From an uncultured Bacteroidales bacterium (GTDB taxonomy: Bacteria; Bacteroidota; Bacteroidia; Bacteroidales; F082), in contig CAMZJA010000004.1 in the NCBI GenBank assembly GCA_947307415.1, positions 1 to 64,000 on the forward strand: 64,000 nt of DNA, given 5' to 3'. Below, in pieces: positions 27,540-35,745 of the stretch (positions are counted from its first letter, which is position 1; each line of letters opens with the position of its first letter). The position numbers were made by a program, and so were the translations under genes. The notes below the pieces were generated by a model. The model was given only the letters and a program-made list of their open reading frames with translations. It was not told the origin of the DNA and searched no databases.

Positions 27540-29171
27540 TTATTTCGTTTTAACTTTAATGACTTTCGGTGTCACTCCTTTGTACTGCGGCATTGTCATT
27601 CCTATCGACGCGTTGATATAGGTCGGGTCGCAGACGTAGTATTTCTTGCCGCCGTACATGAATCCGTCGCCTTTCACGTCGGCGTTGTCGCCGAAATAAA
27701 CGGCTGTGGCGACATGGCCTTCGTATTGCAGACCGATGACTTTGGCGTTGGTATATTTCTGCACCAGCCAGGCGAACATAGCCGAGCGGTCTTCGCAGTC
27801 GCAATAAGGATATCCGATTACCTCTTCAGGATAGAAATATTTCTCGTAGCCGAACTGTTCCTCGTCGGTTTTGTAGTCGAAGCCTGTCTGCACGAAATGC
27901 AGCAGCATGCTGATAAACTGTGTAGGGGTGTATTGTGACTTCATCTCGACGAAGTTTTTATGCAGAACCTGTTGAGCCTCAATGGATACCGGCGTCGCGA
28001 AATAGATCGGGAACACTGTCATCGGAACGTCGTCGAGATACGCCATGTGCGATTTGTTGTAAGGCAGCGTGATGGTCTTGTCTTTCGTGAGTTGGAGCGT
28101 CCTGGTGACGTCGCAGGCGCCCATGTTCAGGTTTTTGTTGAAGTCGAGCTGCATCTGTTTCTTGGAGGCGTCCTGTTCGCAGAAATTATACGAATACACC
28201 GGCTCTTTCGCCTTGCCGCCGCCATAGATGCAGTAATATTTCACCTTGTTTTTACCTGTGGAGTCCTCAGCGAAACGGAAATAAGTGTAGGAATACACCT
28301 GTTTGCTGTTGTCGAGAGCCACCAGAAGCGTGAGGTTGCCCGATTCCTTGCCACGTGCCAGACGCGCCTTGAAGCCGCCTTCGTTACGCAGCATGTAGAA
28401 GCAGAAAAGCACGCGGTCGTTGACGTTTTCAAACATCTTCTCCGACAGTGTGCGCAGCAGACAGAAGTAACCCCACTCGTTGAGTCCGAACTCGTTGACA
28501 ACGTGATCGAGCTCGTTCCACAGAGCCTTCGTCTCGTCCTGACATTGCGCTATCTTCGAGAAATACTCGGCCACCTTCTTCTCCTCCACTCCTGAGCTTT
28601 TGATCTTGAGTTTCGGGTCGACATGAAGCACAACCTCCCTGCCGTAGAAATTCAGCAAAATATTGGTGCTGTTGTCGATTTTGAATCGCTTCGAATTGTC
28701 GAAATCCTTCGTCGGCAGCTCAACGGCACCGTCCTGACCGATACGGTTCCTTAGCTCGTAGTTGTTATCGTCGTTATTCTCGAAAGCCACCGCTATGGAA
28801 TGCGTCACTTTCGGGAGTTCCTCTTCATTATTGACATAAGAGATCACCGACGACTTGATATTCGTGTTTTCGCCAGTATTTTCAGCAACAGGCGCCTTCT
28901 CTATCTTCGGCTTTGCCATCTCCAGCCTGTCTTTCTTGAAATCATTGAAAAGCTCCCATTGTTTTGCCACGAAATCGGCAAACTCCTTATTCTGTTTATC
29001 CACAAAATCCTGATATTCTTTATTTTTGTCGGCCAGCCCCTTGTTGTATTTATCTTTCTGCTCCTTCATTTTCTGGCTTTGCTGCTGCAAATACTTCTGA
29101 TATTCATCGTCTTGCGAAAATGAGACAAATGTCAACGAGATTAAAAATATCGCAAAAAAGAGTTTTTTCAT
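27540..29171 (-). CDS. Exported transglutaminase-like protein with coiled coil
   Basis: A 543-residue protein with signal peptide MKKLFFAIFLISLTFVSFSQ. A highly charged coiled coil follows at about residues 22-75 (QKMKEQKDKYNKGLADKNKE). The C-terminal part has a transglutaminase-like Cys-His-Asp triad: Cys459 in YCDCEDRSAMFAWLV, His486 in EGHVATAVYF and Asp515 in YVCDPTYIN. In bacteria this fold is more often a peptidase than a cross-linker. The start is set at 29171: the longer frame starts at 29195, inside the -7 box TATTTTTG. A smaller membrane-anchored gene follows 18 bases downstream. The substrate is unknown; a cell-envelope role is inferred from export. Confidence 0.75.
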   Translation of the reverse strand: MKKLFFAIFLISLTFVSFSQDDEYQKYLQQQSQKMKEQKDKYNKGLADKNKEYQDFVDKQNKEFADFVAKQWELFNDFKKDRLEMAKPKIEKAPVAENTGENTNIKSSVISYVNNEEELPKVTHSIAVAFENNDDNNYELRNRIGQDGAVELPTKDFDNSKRFKIDNSTNILLNFYGREVVLHVDPKLKIKSSGVEEKKVAEYFSKIAQCQDETKALWNELDHVVNEFGLNEWGYFCLLRTLSEKMFENVNDRVLFCFYMLRNEGGFKARLARGKESGNLTLLVALDNSKQVYSYTYFRFAEDSTGKNKVKYYCIYGGGKAKEPVYSYNFCEQDASKKQMQLDFNKNLNMGACDVTRTLQLTKDKTITLPYNKSHMAYLDDVPMTVFPIYFATPVSIEAQQVLHKNFVEMKSQYTPTQFISMLLHFVQTGFDYKTDEEQFGYEKYFYPEEVIGYPYCDCEDRSAMFAWLVQKYTNAKVIGLQYEGHVATAVYFGDNADVKGDGFMYGGKKYYVCDPTYINASIGMTMPQYKGVTPKVIKVKTK

Positions 29172-29192
29172 ATTCTTGTTATATTTATTTTG

Positions 29193-29200
29193 CAAAAATA
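29193..29200 (-). promoter_or_regulatory. -7 box of the transglutaminase-like gene
   Basis: TATTTTTG on the minus strand, 21 bases before the ATG at 29171. It excludes the upstream start. Confidence 0.7.
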
Positions 29201-29223
29201 ATAAAAAATTTCAGAAAAAGCAG

Positions 29224-29231
29224 TATCTTTG
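29224..29231 (+). promoter_or_regulatory. -7 box of the DivIC/FtsB-like gene
   Basis: TATCTTTG followed by CAAA, 16 bases before the ATG at 29248. It is divergent from the box at 29193. Confidence 0.7.
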
Positions 29232-29247
29232 CAAAAATTAAAAATTA

Positions 29248-29544
29248 ATGAATTTTAAAGGTTTTTTAAACAAACTCACTAACAAATATATCATTGCTAC
29301 GCTCATCTTTGCAGCGATTATAGTGTTTTTTGACCAGTATAATATTTTCGAGCAGGGCAAGAGCTACAGGAAGCTCCGCAAGGTGAAAAAGCAGGTGGAA
29401 TACTACGACAGCGAGATTGAGAAGCAGGAGCAGACGCTTCACGATTTGAAGAAAGACTCGGCATTGCTTGAGAAAGTCGCGCGCGAGCAACATATGATGA
29501 AACGCGACGACGAGGTGATTTATATTTTGGATAAAAAGGAATAA
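29248..29544 (+). CDS. Septum formation initiator family protein (DivIC/FtsB-like)
   Basis: A 98-residue bitopic membrane protein. One helix (about residues 14-31, YIIATLIFAAIIVFFDQY) is followed by a periplasmic coiled coil (YRKLRKVKKQVEYYDSEIEK) and a short conserved tail with LEKVAREQHMMKRDDEVIYI. This plan matches FtsB/DivIC, which join FtsL/FtsQ-type proteins in the divisome. No division partners lie next to it. A 45-base gap separates it from the Cys/His-rich lipoprotein gene. Confidence 0.87.
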   Translation: MNFKGFLNKLTNKYIIATLIFAAIIVFFDQYNIFEQGKSYRKLRKVKKQVEYYDSEIEKQEQTLHDLKKDSALLEKVAREQHMMKRDDEVIYILDKKE

Positions 29545-29589
29545 TTTTAGAAAAATTTTAACGTTAAATAATTTTAAAGCTTTAAAAAA

Positions 29590-30090
29590 ATGAAAAAGTA
29601 TTTATTAGCAATCGGTCTCGTGGCATTTTTAATGACATCATGCTGCGACAAACAGGAAAACAAAGAAAATTGTGAACAAAAAGAGTGCTGCAAAGACAAG
29701 AAAGAGCAGTGTGACAAACATCATGAATGCAATCATCAGCAGGCTCCATGCCCAGAGATGATGGCTCAGATGGACATCATGGTGAAGGCTCTCGCCAACT
29801 GGGAAGACCTCGATGAGGAACAGAGAGCAGAGGCTATCGACATGGCAAAGAAAATGGAAGAAATGAAGGCCAACATGCCAAAACATGAGTGCTGCAAAGA
29901 AGGTAAACCTGAGTGCAAACACGAGGGAAAATGCGAGGGAAAATGCGAGAAACATGAAGGTTGCAAAAACCATGAAGGCTGCAAAAACCACGAAGGTGGC
30001 TGCAAACACGAAGAAGGTCACAAATGTGACGGCAAACATGAAGGTTGCAAACATCAGCATGAAAATTGCGAACATCATCAAGATAAATAA
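29590..30090 (+). CDS. Cys/His-rich lipoprotein, probable metal binder
   Basis: A 166-residue exported lipoprotein. The signal sequence ends in the lipobox LMTSC, followed by a body with 19 cysteines and 15 histidines. The C-terminal third is built of short repeats of the type KHEGC and KNHEGC. A helical, Met-rich central stretch (about residues 58-95, MDIMVKALANWEDLDEEQRA) separates two Cys-rich halves. Such composition implies binding of soft metals (copper, zinc, nickel or iron), but no named family was recognised. The gene lies 21 bases upstream of nifJ, an iron-sulfur enzyme, with no terminator visible between them, so the two are probably co-transcribed. Confidence 0.75.
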   Translation: MKKYLLAIGLVAFLMTSCCDKQENKENCEQKECCKDKKEQCDKHHECNHQQAPCPEMMAQMDIMVKALANWEDLDEEQRAEAIDMAKKMEEMKANMPKHECCKEGKPECKHEGKCEGKCEKHEGCKNHEGCKNHEGGCKHEEGHKCDGKHEGCKHQHENCEHHQDK

Positions 30091-30111
30091 TCTTAAACTA
30101 TAATAAGAAAT

Positions 30112-33100
30112 ATGGCAGAAAAAAAGTTTATGACATGCGACGGTAACCAGGCTGCGGCCCATGTTGCCTACATGTTCAGCGAAGTTGCCGCCATTTATCC
30201 TATCACCCCGTCATCACCGATGGCAGAGTATATCGACGAATGGGCAGCAAAAGGTCAGAAAAATATTTTCGGCGACACAGTGAAAGTCGTTGAGATGCAG
30301 TCAGAAGCTGGTGCTGCAGGCGCAGTGCACGGCTCATTGCAGGCTGGTGCTTTGACCACCACCTACACAGCATCACAGGGCTTATTGCTGATGATCCCTA
30401 ACATGTACAAAATCGCCGGTGAGTTGCTCCCAGGCGTATTCCACGTCTCAGCACGTGCTCTCGCAGCACAGGCATTGTCAATCTTCGGCGACCACGCCGA
30501 CGTGATGAGCGCCCGCCAGACAGGTTTCGCAATGTTGGCAACAAGCTCAGTGCAGGAAATCATGGACCTCGCCCCTGTTGCTCACCTCGCAGCAATCGAA
30601 GGCCGCGTCCCGTTCCTCCACTTCTTCGACGGATTCCGTACATCACACGAGATCCAGAAGGTTGAAGCAGCCGACATGGAGAAACTCCGCAAGCTCGTCA
30701 ACTACAAGGCTTTGAAGGCTTATCGCGACAGAGCTCTTAACCCAGAGCACCCTGTGACACGCGGTACAGCACAGAACCCTGACATCTACTTCCAGACAAG
30801 AGAGTTGCAGAACAAATACTACGACGCTCTTCCTGACATCGTAGCAAAATATATGAAACAGCTGAGCAAGATCACTGGTCGTGAATATGCTCCATTCGTA
30901 TACTACGGCGCAAAAGACGCAACAGACGTCATCATCGCAATGGGTTCAGTCAACGACGTCATCAAGACCGTCATCGACAAGGAGAACAAAGCAGGCAAGA
31001 AACTCGGTCTCGTAACAGTTCACCTCTATCGTCCATTCAGCGTGAAGTACCTCGGTGCTGTCCTTCCTGAAACAGTGAAGCGCATCTGCGTCCTTGACAG
31101 AACTAAAGAACCGGGCGCAAACGGCGATCCTCTGTACCTCGATGTCGTCGAAGCATTTGCAAATTGCAAAGATATCCCGGCAGAATGCAAGCCTCTCATC
31201 ATCGGCGGCCGCTACGGTTTGTCATCAAAAGACACCACACCGGCTCAGATTTTGGCAGTTTACAAGAACCTCGCTTCTAACAAGCCAATGAACCAGTTCA
31301 CCGTCGGTATCAACGACGACGTGACACACCGTTCACTCAAGGTCGGTAAAGAGATCTCTATCCTTCCAAAGGGCACATTCGAAGCCAAGTTCTACGGCCT
31401 CGGCGCTGACGGTACTGTGGGTGCTAACAAGAACTCTATCAAGATCATCGGCGACAACACCAACAAGTACAGCCAGGCTTACTTCGACTACGACTCAAAG
31501 AAATCAGGCGGTTACACCTGCTCACACCTCCGTTTCGGCGACCAGCCAATCTTGGCTCCTTATCTCGTCGGCACACCTGACTTCGTGGCAGTGCACGTCC
31601 CGTCATATCTTAAGAAATACGACTGCCTCCGTGGCTTGAAGAAGAACGGAACATTCCTCTACAACTCACCATGGAGCGTTGCTGAGACAAAGAAACATCT
31701 TCCTGACTATGTGAAGAAGTATCTCGCTCTCAACAACATCAACATGTACATCATCGACGCTACTAAGATCGCTAACGAGATTGGCCTCGGCAACCGTACC
31801 AACACCATCCTCCAGAGCGCATTCTTCAAGATTTCAGGCGTTATCCCTTACGACCTCGCAGTTCAGCAGATGAAGAAGTTCATCGTGAAGAGCTACGGTA
31901 AGAAGGGTGAAGACATCGTCAACATGAACTACGCAGCTGTCGACCGCGGCGGTGAGATCACAAAGGTTGAAATCCCGGCCGAATGGGCAAAACTCGACTG
32001 CACAACCGACTTCGTGTTCGAGCACAACGCCGACGATCCTGAGTTCATCAACAAGGTGATGCGTCCGATGGTCGCCCAGTGCGGTAACGACCTCCCAGTG
32101 AGCGCATTCAAAGACATCGTCGACGGTACATTCCCGGCAGGTACAACAGCTTACGAGAAACGTGGCGTCGCCACCGTCGTTCCTGAATGGAACCCAGCCA
32201 ACTGTATCCAGTGCAACCAGTGCGCTTTGGTCTGCCCTCACGCGGCAATCCGCCCGGTCGTCATGACAGATGCAGAGATGAAGAAAGCTCCAAAGGGCAT
32301 GAACGCCATCGACGTCAAGATGCCGAAGGAATTGGCAGGCATGCACTTCAGAATGCAGGTTTCAGTCATGGACTGCACAGGCTGCGGCAACTGCGCCGAC
32401 GTCTGCCCTGCTAAGGAGAAAGCATTGGTGATGAAACCGTTCGAAAGCCAGCTCGACGAAGCCAAGAACTGGGAGTATGGCCAGAAGAAAGTCACCTACA
32501 AAGACAACCTCATCGACAAATACGCCAACACCAAGAACAGCCAGTTCGCACAGCCATTGTTCGAGTTCTCGGGCGCCTGCGCAGGCTGCGGTGAGACACC
32601 TTATATCAAGACCATCACACAGCTCTTCGGTGAGAGAATGCTCGTCGCCAACGCAACAGGTTGCTCGTCAATCTACGGCGGTTCGGCACCTGCGACACCT
32701 TACTGCAAGAACAACCGTTCAGGCAAGGGCGTGGCATGGGCCAACTCATTGTTCGAAGACAACGCTGAGTTCGGTCTCGGTATGGCAACAGCCACACGTA
32801 AGCTCCGCGACCGCATCGAGCTCATCATGAAAGACGCTATCGCCAACTGCAAGTGCTGCAGCGACGACCTCAAGAAACTGTTCCAGGCTTGGATCGACAA
32901 CCGTGAAGACGGCATCAAGACAGCTGAGTTGGCCGACAAGATCGTTGCCGGTTGCGAGAAGTGCGGCTGCGACAAATGCATGCAGATTATCGACCTCAAA
33001 GACCACCTCGTGAAGAAGTCACAGTGGATCTTCGGTGGTGACGGTTGGGCATACGATATCGGATTCGGCGGCTTAGACCACGTTTTGGCATCAGGCGAAG

Positions 33101-33669
33101 ACGTCAACGTCCTCGTCCTCGACACTGAGGTTTACTCTAACACAGGCGGTCAGTCATCAAAGGCTACACCAGCCGGCGCTGTCGCCAAGTTCGCTGCATC
33201 AGGTAAGAAGGTTCGCAAGAAAGACCTCGGCATGATTGCCAAGAGCTACGGCTACGTCTATGTGGCACAGGTGGCAATGGGTTCATCACAAGCCCAGTAT
33301 TTCAAGGCAATCAAGGAAGCTGAAGCTTATCCGGGACCATCATTGGTCATCTGCTACGCTCCATGTATCAACCACGGCATTAAGATTGGTATGGGCCACT
33401 CACAGCAAGAAGAGAAGCTCGCCGTCGACTGCGGTTACTGGCACCTCTGGCGCTTCAACCCAGCTGAGGAAGAAGCAGGTCAGAACGGCTTCCACCTCGA
33501 CTCAAAAGAGCCTGACTGGAGCAAGTTCCAGAACTTCATCATGGGCGAAGTCCGTTACAACTCACTTCTCAAGACCTTCCCAGAAGAGGCAAAAGAATTG
33601 TTCGCCAAGACCGAGCAGTTTGCTAAACTGAGATATGAAGGATATAAGAAATTGAGTGAAGGGAAATAA
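30112..33669 (+). CDS. nifJ: Pyruvate:ferredoxin (flavodoxin) oxidoreductase
   Basis: A 1185-residue single-chain PFOR, the standard homodimer type. It converts pyruvate and CoA to acetyl-CoA and CO2 with reduction of ferredoxin or flavodoxin. Domains in order: the pyrimidine-binding domain (from TCDGNQAAAHVAYMFSEVAA), the transketolase-C-like domain, the linker, a ferredoxin domain with CIQCNQCALVCPHAAIRP and CTGCGNCADVCPA (about residues 700-770), and the thiamine-diphosphate domain with ACAGCGETPYIK, GGDGWAYDIGFGGLDHVL and LDTEVYSNTGGQSSKATP. Codon use is strongly biased to TCA, ACA and GCA, as expected for a very highly expressed gene. A hairpin of the GTAGAGACG family follows as terminator. 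Confidence 0.97.
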   Translation: MAEKKFMTCDGNQAAAHVAYMFSEVAAIYPITPSSPMAEYIDEWAAKGQKNIFGDTVKVVEMQSEAGAAGAVHGSLQAGALTTTYTASQGLLLMIPNMYKIAGELLPGVFHVSARALAAQALSIFGDHADVMSARQTGFAMLATSSVQEIMDLAPVAHLAAIEGRVPFLHFFDGFRTSHEIQKVEAADMEKLRKLVNYKALKAYRDRALNPEHPVTRGTAQNPDIYFQTRELQNKYYDALPDIVAKYMKQLSKITGREYAPFVYYGAKDATDVIIAMGSVNDVIKTVIDKENKAGKKLGLVTVHLYRPFSVKYLGAVLPETVKRICVLDRTKEPGANGDPLYLDVVEAFANCKDIPAECKPLIIGGRYGLSSKDTTPAQILAVYKNLASNKPMNQFTVGINDDVTHRSLKVGKEISILPKGTFEAKFYGLGADGTVGANKNSIKIIGDNTNKYSQAYFDYDSKKSGGYTCSHLRFGDQPILAPYLVGTPDFVAVHVPSYLKKYDCLRGLKKNGTFLYNSPWSVAETKKHLPDYVKKYLALNNINMYIIDATKIANEIGLGNRTNTILQSAFFKISGVIPYDLAVQQMKKFIVKSYGKKGEDIVNMNYAAVDRGGEITKVEIPAEWAKLDCTTDFVFEHNADDPEFINKVMRPMVAQCGNDLPVSAFKDIVDGTFPAGTTAYEKRGVATVVPEWNPANCIQCNQCALVCPHAAIRPVVMTDAEMKKAPKGMNAIDVKMPKELAGMHFRMQVSVMDCTGCGNCADVCPAKEKALVMKPFESQLDEAKNWEYGQKKVTYKDNLIDKYANTKNSQFAQPLFEFSGACAGCGETPYIKTITQLFGERMLVANATGCSSIYGGSAPATPYCKNNRSGKGVAWANSLFEDNAEFGLGMATATRKLRDRIELIMKDAIANCKCCSDDLKKLFQAWIDNREDGIKTAELADKIVAGCEKCGCDKCMQIIDLKDHLVKKSQWIFGGDGWAYDIGFGGLDHVLASGEDVNVLVLDTEVYSNTGGQSSKATPAGAVAKFAASGKKVRKKDLGMIAKSYGYVYVAQVAMGSSQAQYFKAIKEAEAYPGPSLVICYAPCINHGIKIGMGHSQQEEKLAVDCGYWHLWRFNPAEEEAGQNGFHLDSKEPDWSKFQNFIMGEVRYNSLLKTFPEEAKELFAKTEQFAKLRYEGYKKLSEGK

Positions 33670-33690
33670 GATTTCCTGATTAACAACACT

Positions 33691-33720
33691 GTAGAGACGC
33701 CATAATTGTGGCGTCTCTAT
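33691..33720 (+). terminator. nifJ terminator hairpin (GTAGAGACG family)
   Basis: TAGAGACGCC and GGCGTCTCTA pair across a short ATAATTGT loop, followed by a T-run. The stem is a diverged relative of the palindromes at 106-139 and 62771-62799. Confidence 0.85.
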
Positions 33721-33787
33721 TTTTTTATTATCCGGCGCGTTGATAAAAAGATGCGTCAATTTTTTATTTGGTATTAAAAAAAATGTT

Positions 33788-33795
33788 TATATTTG
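33788..33795 (+). promoter_or_regulatory. -7 box of the GIY-YIG gene, with a TTTG -33 element
   Basis: TATATTTG followed by CG. A TTTG at 33767-33770 lies 17 bases upstream and fits the -33 element. It shows that the islet has its own promoter and that the start at 33768 is too early. Confidence 0.68.
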
Positions 33796-33857
33796 CGTTA
33801 TATATTTGGCTATCATGCCATAATGATAAGTTCGTTGGTAAAAACAAAAACATCTAT

Positions 33858-34700
33858 ATGGACAATAACATTATTGACAACTTTTTTTCTTGTGAAGGTT
33901 CAACATTAGAAATTGATCCATACACCGGACTCCGTAGAATAAAATGGGAGGCAAATCCAAATCTAATTCACATGCATTATGATTTGTGGTTGGGTATTGA
34001 TTTCTACGAAGATAAGATACTAATATGTTTTGACACAAAGAAAAAACTCCAAGTTGGAGATTGTATCTCATTATTATTTGACAACGGAGAATTATTAGAT
34101 TTTCCAATCACGAAAAAACCAGTAAAAGATAGCCATCGCATCTATAAAACAACTTTTGTTCTCTACCTAGAAGATATCGAAACACTGTTGCCTTCAACTA
34201 TAGTTTCGTATCGTATTACATATAAAGAAGAACTAAAACGCCCCGAGACAGTCGACAATATGCACGAACTTGAAAGGTTTTGGGGCTCTTTGAATTATAC
34301 ATACAGAGACTTTTATATAGATGAAGCTGTTCACGTTTATGTTAAAAATCGTTTGCATACAATCTTGCAATTAGTTCCAGATTATAAAATACCTAGTCGA
34401 AAAATTGAAAAGTCTACAATAGATTATAAATTCCCTGGATGTTATGTGTATTTGATGAAGGATCTTTCTAATGATTATTACAAAATTGGAATATCTAACA
34501 AACCTGAGTATCGAGAAAAGACATTGCAAAGTGAAAAGCCAACAATAGAACTGCTTGCATGCAAGAAATTCCCAACACGCAAAATTGCAGAAGCTATCGA
34601 ATCCGCTTTGCACGCAGCATATAGCCAGCAACGACTTCGTGGCGAATGGTTTAATCTTAACGAAGAAGATGTTGCAGCAATAATTGAAACGTTGAAATAA
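33858..34700 (+). CDS. GIY-YIG (T5orf172-type) nuclease-like protein
   Basis: A 280-residue protein with an unrecognised N-terminal domain (about residues 1-165) and a C-terminal GIY-YIG module of the T5orf172/MUG113 class. YVYLM (about 197) and YKIGIS (about 208) replace GIY and YIG. The conserved Arg is in NKPEYREKTLQ, the likely metal-binding Glu in IAEAIESALH, and the GEWFNL element closes the fold (about 262). Such proteins cut or bind DNA and often occur in phages and mobile islands. The start at 33858 lies below the promoter at 33788. The next gene begins 7 bases after its stop. Codon use is clearly more AT-rich than the flanking core genes, suggesting transfer. Confidence 0.78.
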   Translation: MDNNIIDNFFSCEGSTLEIDPYTGLRRIKWEANPNLIHMHYDLWLGIDFYEDKILICFDTKKKLQVGDCISLLFDNGELLDFPITKKPVKDSHRIYKTTFVLYLEDIETLLPSTIVSYRITYKEELKRPETVDNMHELERFWGSLNYTYRDFYIDEAVHVYVKNRLHTILQLVPDYKIPSRKIEKSTIDYKFPGCYVYLMKDLSNDYYKIGISNKPEYREKTLQSEKPTIELLACKKFPTRKIAEAIESALHAAYSQQRLRGEWFNLNEEDVAAIIETLK

Positions 34701-34707
34701 CAATCAA

Positions 34708-35376
34708 ATGATAAATCGTCCACAATATCCAAATTTTGAAATCTTGTGGAATATCACAGGAAAATCAGCATATGTTTTAACAAACGATATTGAAAGGTAT
34801 TATATTCGTATTAACGACGCTATTTCAGATATTGGAAAAGATAAAAAAGAGGAATCATCGTATTTAGCATTTGCTTTTATTGCTTTAGCTGCAGCAACAT
34901 TAGAGTACACATTAAATTTGATGGCATCATGTTATAGCCTTAATGTGTTTAAGAAAACCGAAAGATGGATTAGATTAGAGTACAAATGTGTTAGTGACAA
35001 ACTCCTAGGAATTGTAAAGGATATTACCAAAGGCCACTACCAAATTGACAAACATCATGTGAATATACAAAATCTATTATTCCTTATTACAACGAGGAAT
35101 AAACTAATGCATAACACCGAGGCTGTAAAGATAGCGAAAAACAAAATGCCCGACATTAATGCTCAAGTGATTGATGGATATCTTGTGATTCCTGAAGAAA
35201 AAGCCATTGTTGAAGCTATTATTAAAACAACAGATAACATTGTTGACACAATTACATATAAACGGTGTATTGAAATAGGTAAATCCTTAATTGCTTTCAA
35301 GGATAAAGTTGCCGTTCCATATCTCACTTGTCATGAATTTGAAGAAAATGACATGGTAATTGCGCACACTGGATAG
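34708..35376 (+). CDS. Hypothetical protein with HEPN-like RxxxxH motif
   Basis: A 222-residue, mostly helical protein of no recognised family. A hydrophobic helix (about residues 52-72, YLAFAFIALAAATLEYTLN) is followed by further helices and by TTRNKLMHNTEA, where Arg130 and His135 make an R-x4-H motif. That helix-plus-RNxxxH arrangement is the mark of HEPN-fold ribonucleases found in toxin-antitoxin and defence systems, but the match rests on one motif. It follows the GIY-YIG gene by 7 bases in one transcript and shares its AT-rich composition. There is no signal peptide. The segment at 52-72 could instead be read as a membrane helix. Confidence 0.5.
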   Translation: MINRPQYPNFEILWNITGKSAYVLTNDIERYYIRINDAISDIGKDKKEESSYLAFAFIALAAATLEYTLNLMASCYSLNVFKKTERWIRLEYKCVSDKLLGIVKDITKGHYQIDKHHVNIQNLLFLITTRNKLMHNTEAVKIAKNKMPDINAQVIDGYLVIPEEKAIVEAIIKTTDNIVDTITYKRCIEIGKSLIAFKDKVAVPYLTCHEFEENDMVIAHTG

Positions 35377-35518
35377 TGTCCAAACATATTCGAAATTCCT
35401 CAAATTTTTCAACAAAAAACTCCCAAGATTTTCAATTTTTCCATAAGCGAACGCAAACAATTTTGTGGAGGTTAAAGAAAAATTTCAAAGAGGAGGCTGC
35501 AATCTCCAAAATTTTTAT

Positions 35519-35526
35519 TATCTTTG
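35519..35526 (+). promoter_or_regulatory. -7 box of the small-protein/protease pair
   Basis: TATCTTTG followed by CAGC, 23 bases before the ATG at 35550. It separates this pair from the upstream nuclease pair. Confidence 0.7.
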
Positions 35527-35549
35527 CAGCGATTAAGTATTCATGCAAA

Positions 35550-35732
35550 ATGAAAAAAGAATCAAATAACAACAAAAAAAGTAATCTGACGGAGGATTTT
35601 AATATGATTATGCAAGACTATCAAAACAACAATCCTATTCTTAATCAAACATGGAATAAAAAAGGCGATTATTACGAACAATATTCCGTGTATGATGAGA
35701 ATGCCGTCACTGTAAGTGGAATTCTCAATTAA
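35550..35732 (+). CDS. Small Asn/Lys-rich protein (60 aa)
   Basis: A 60-residue hydrophilic protein starting MKKESNNNKKSN and ending SVYDENAVTVSGILN. A longer reading frame starting at 35376 is not credible, because it would span the -7 box at 35519. It sits 13 bases upstream of the SDH-type protease, and the two are probably co-transcribed. It may be a substrate, adaptor or inhibitor of that protease, but nothing in the sequence fixes its role. No homologous family was recognised. Confidence 0.5.
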   Translation: MKKESNNNKKSNLTEDFNMIMQDYQNNNPILNQTWNKKGDYYEQYSVYDENAVTVSGILN

Positions 35733-35745
35733 AATAATTAAAACC

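Noticed and set aside
35376..35549. N-terminal extension of the 60-residue gene (118-residue frame)
   Set aside because: It spans the -7 box at 35519 and has an unlikely composition; a start at 35550 fits the promoter.
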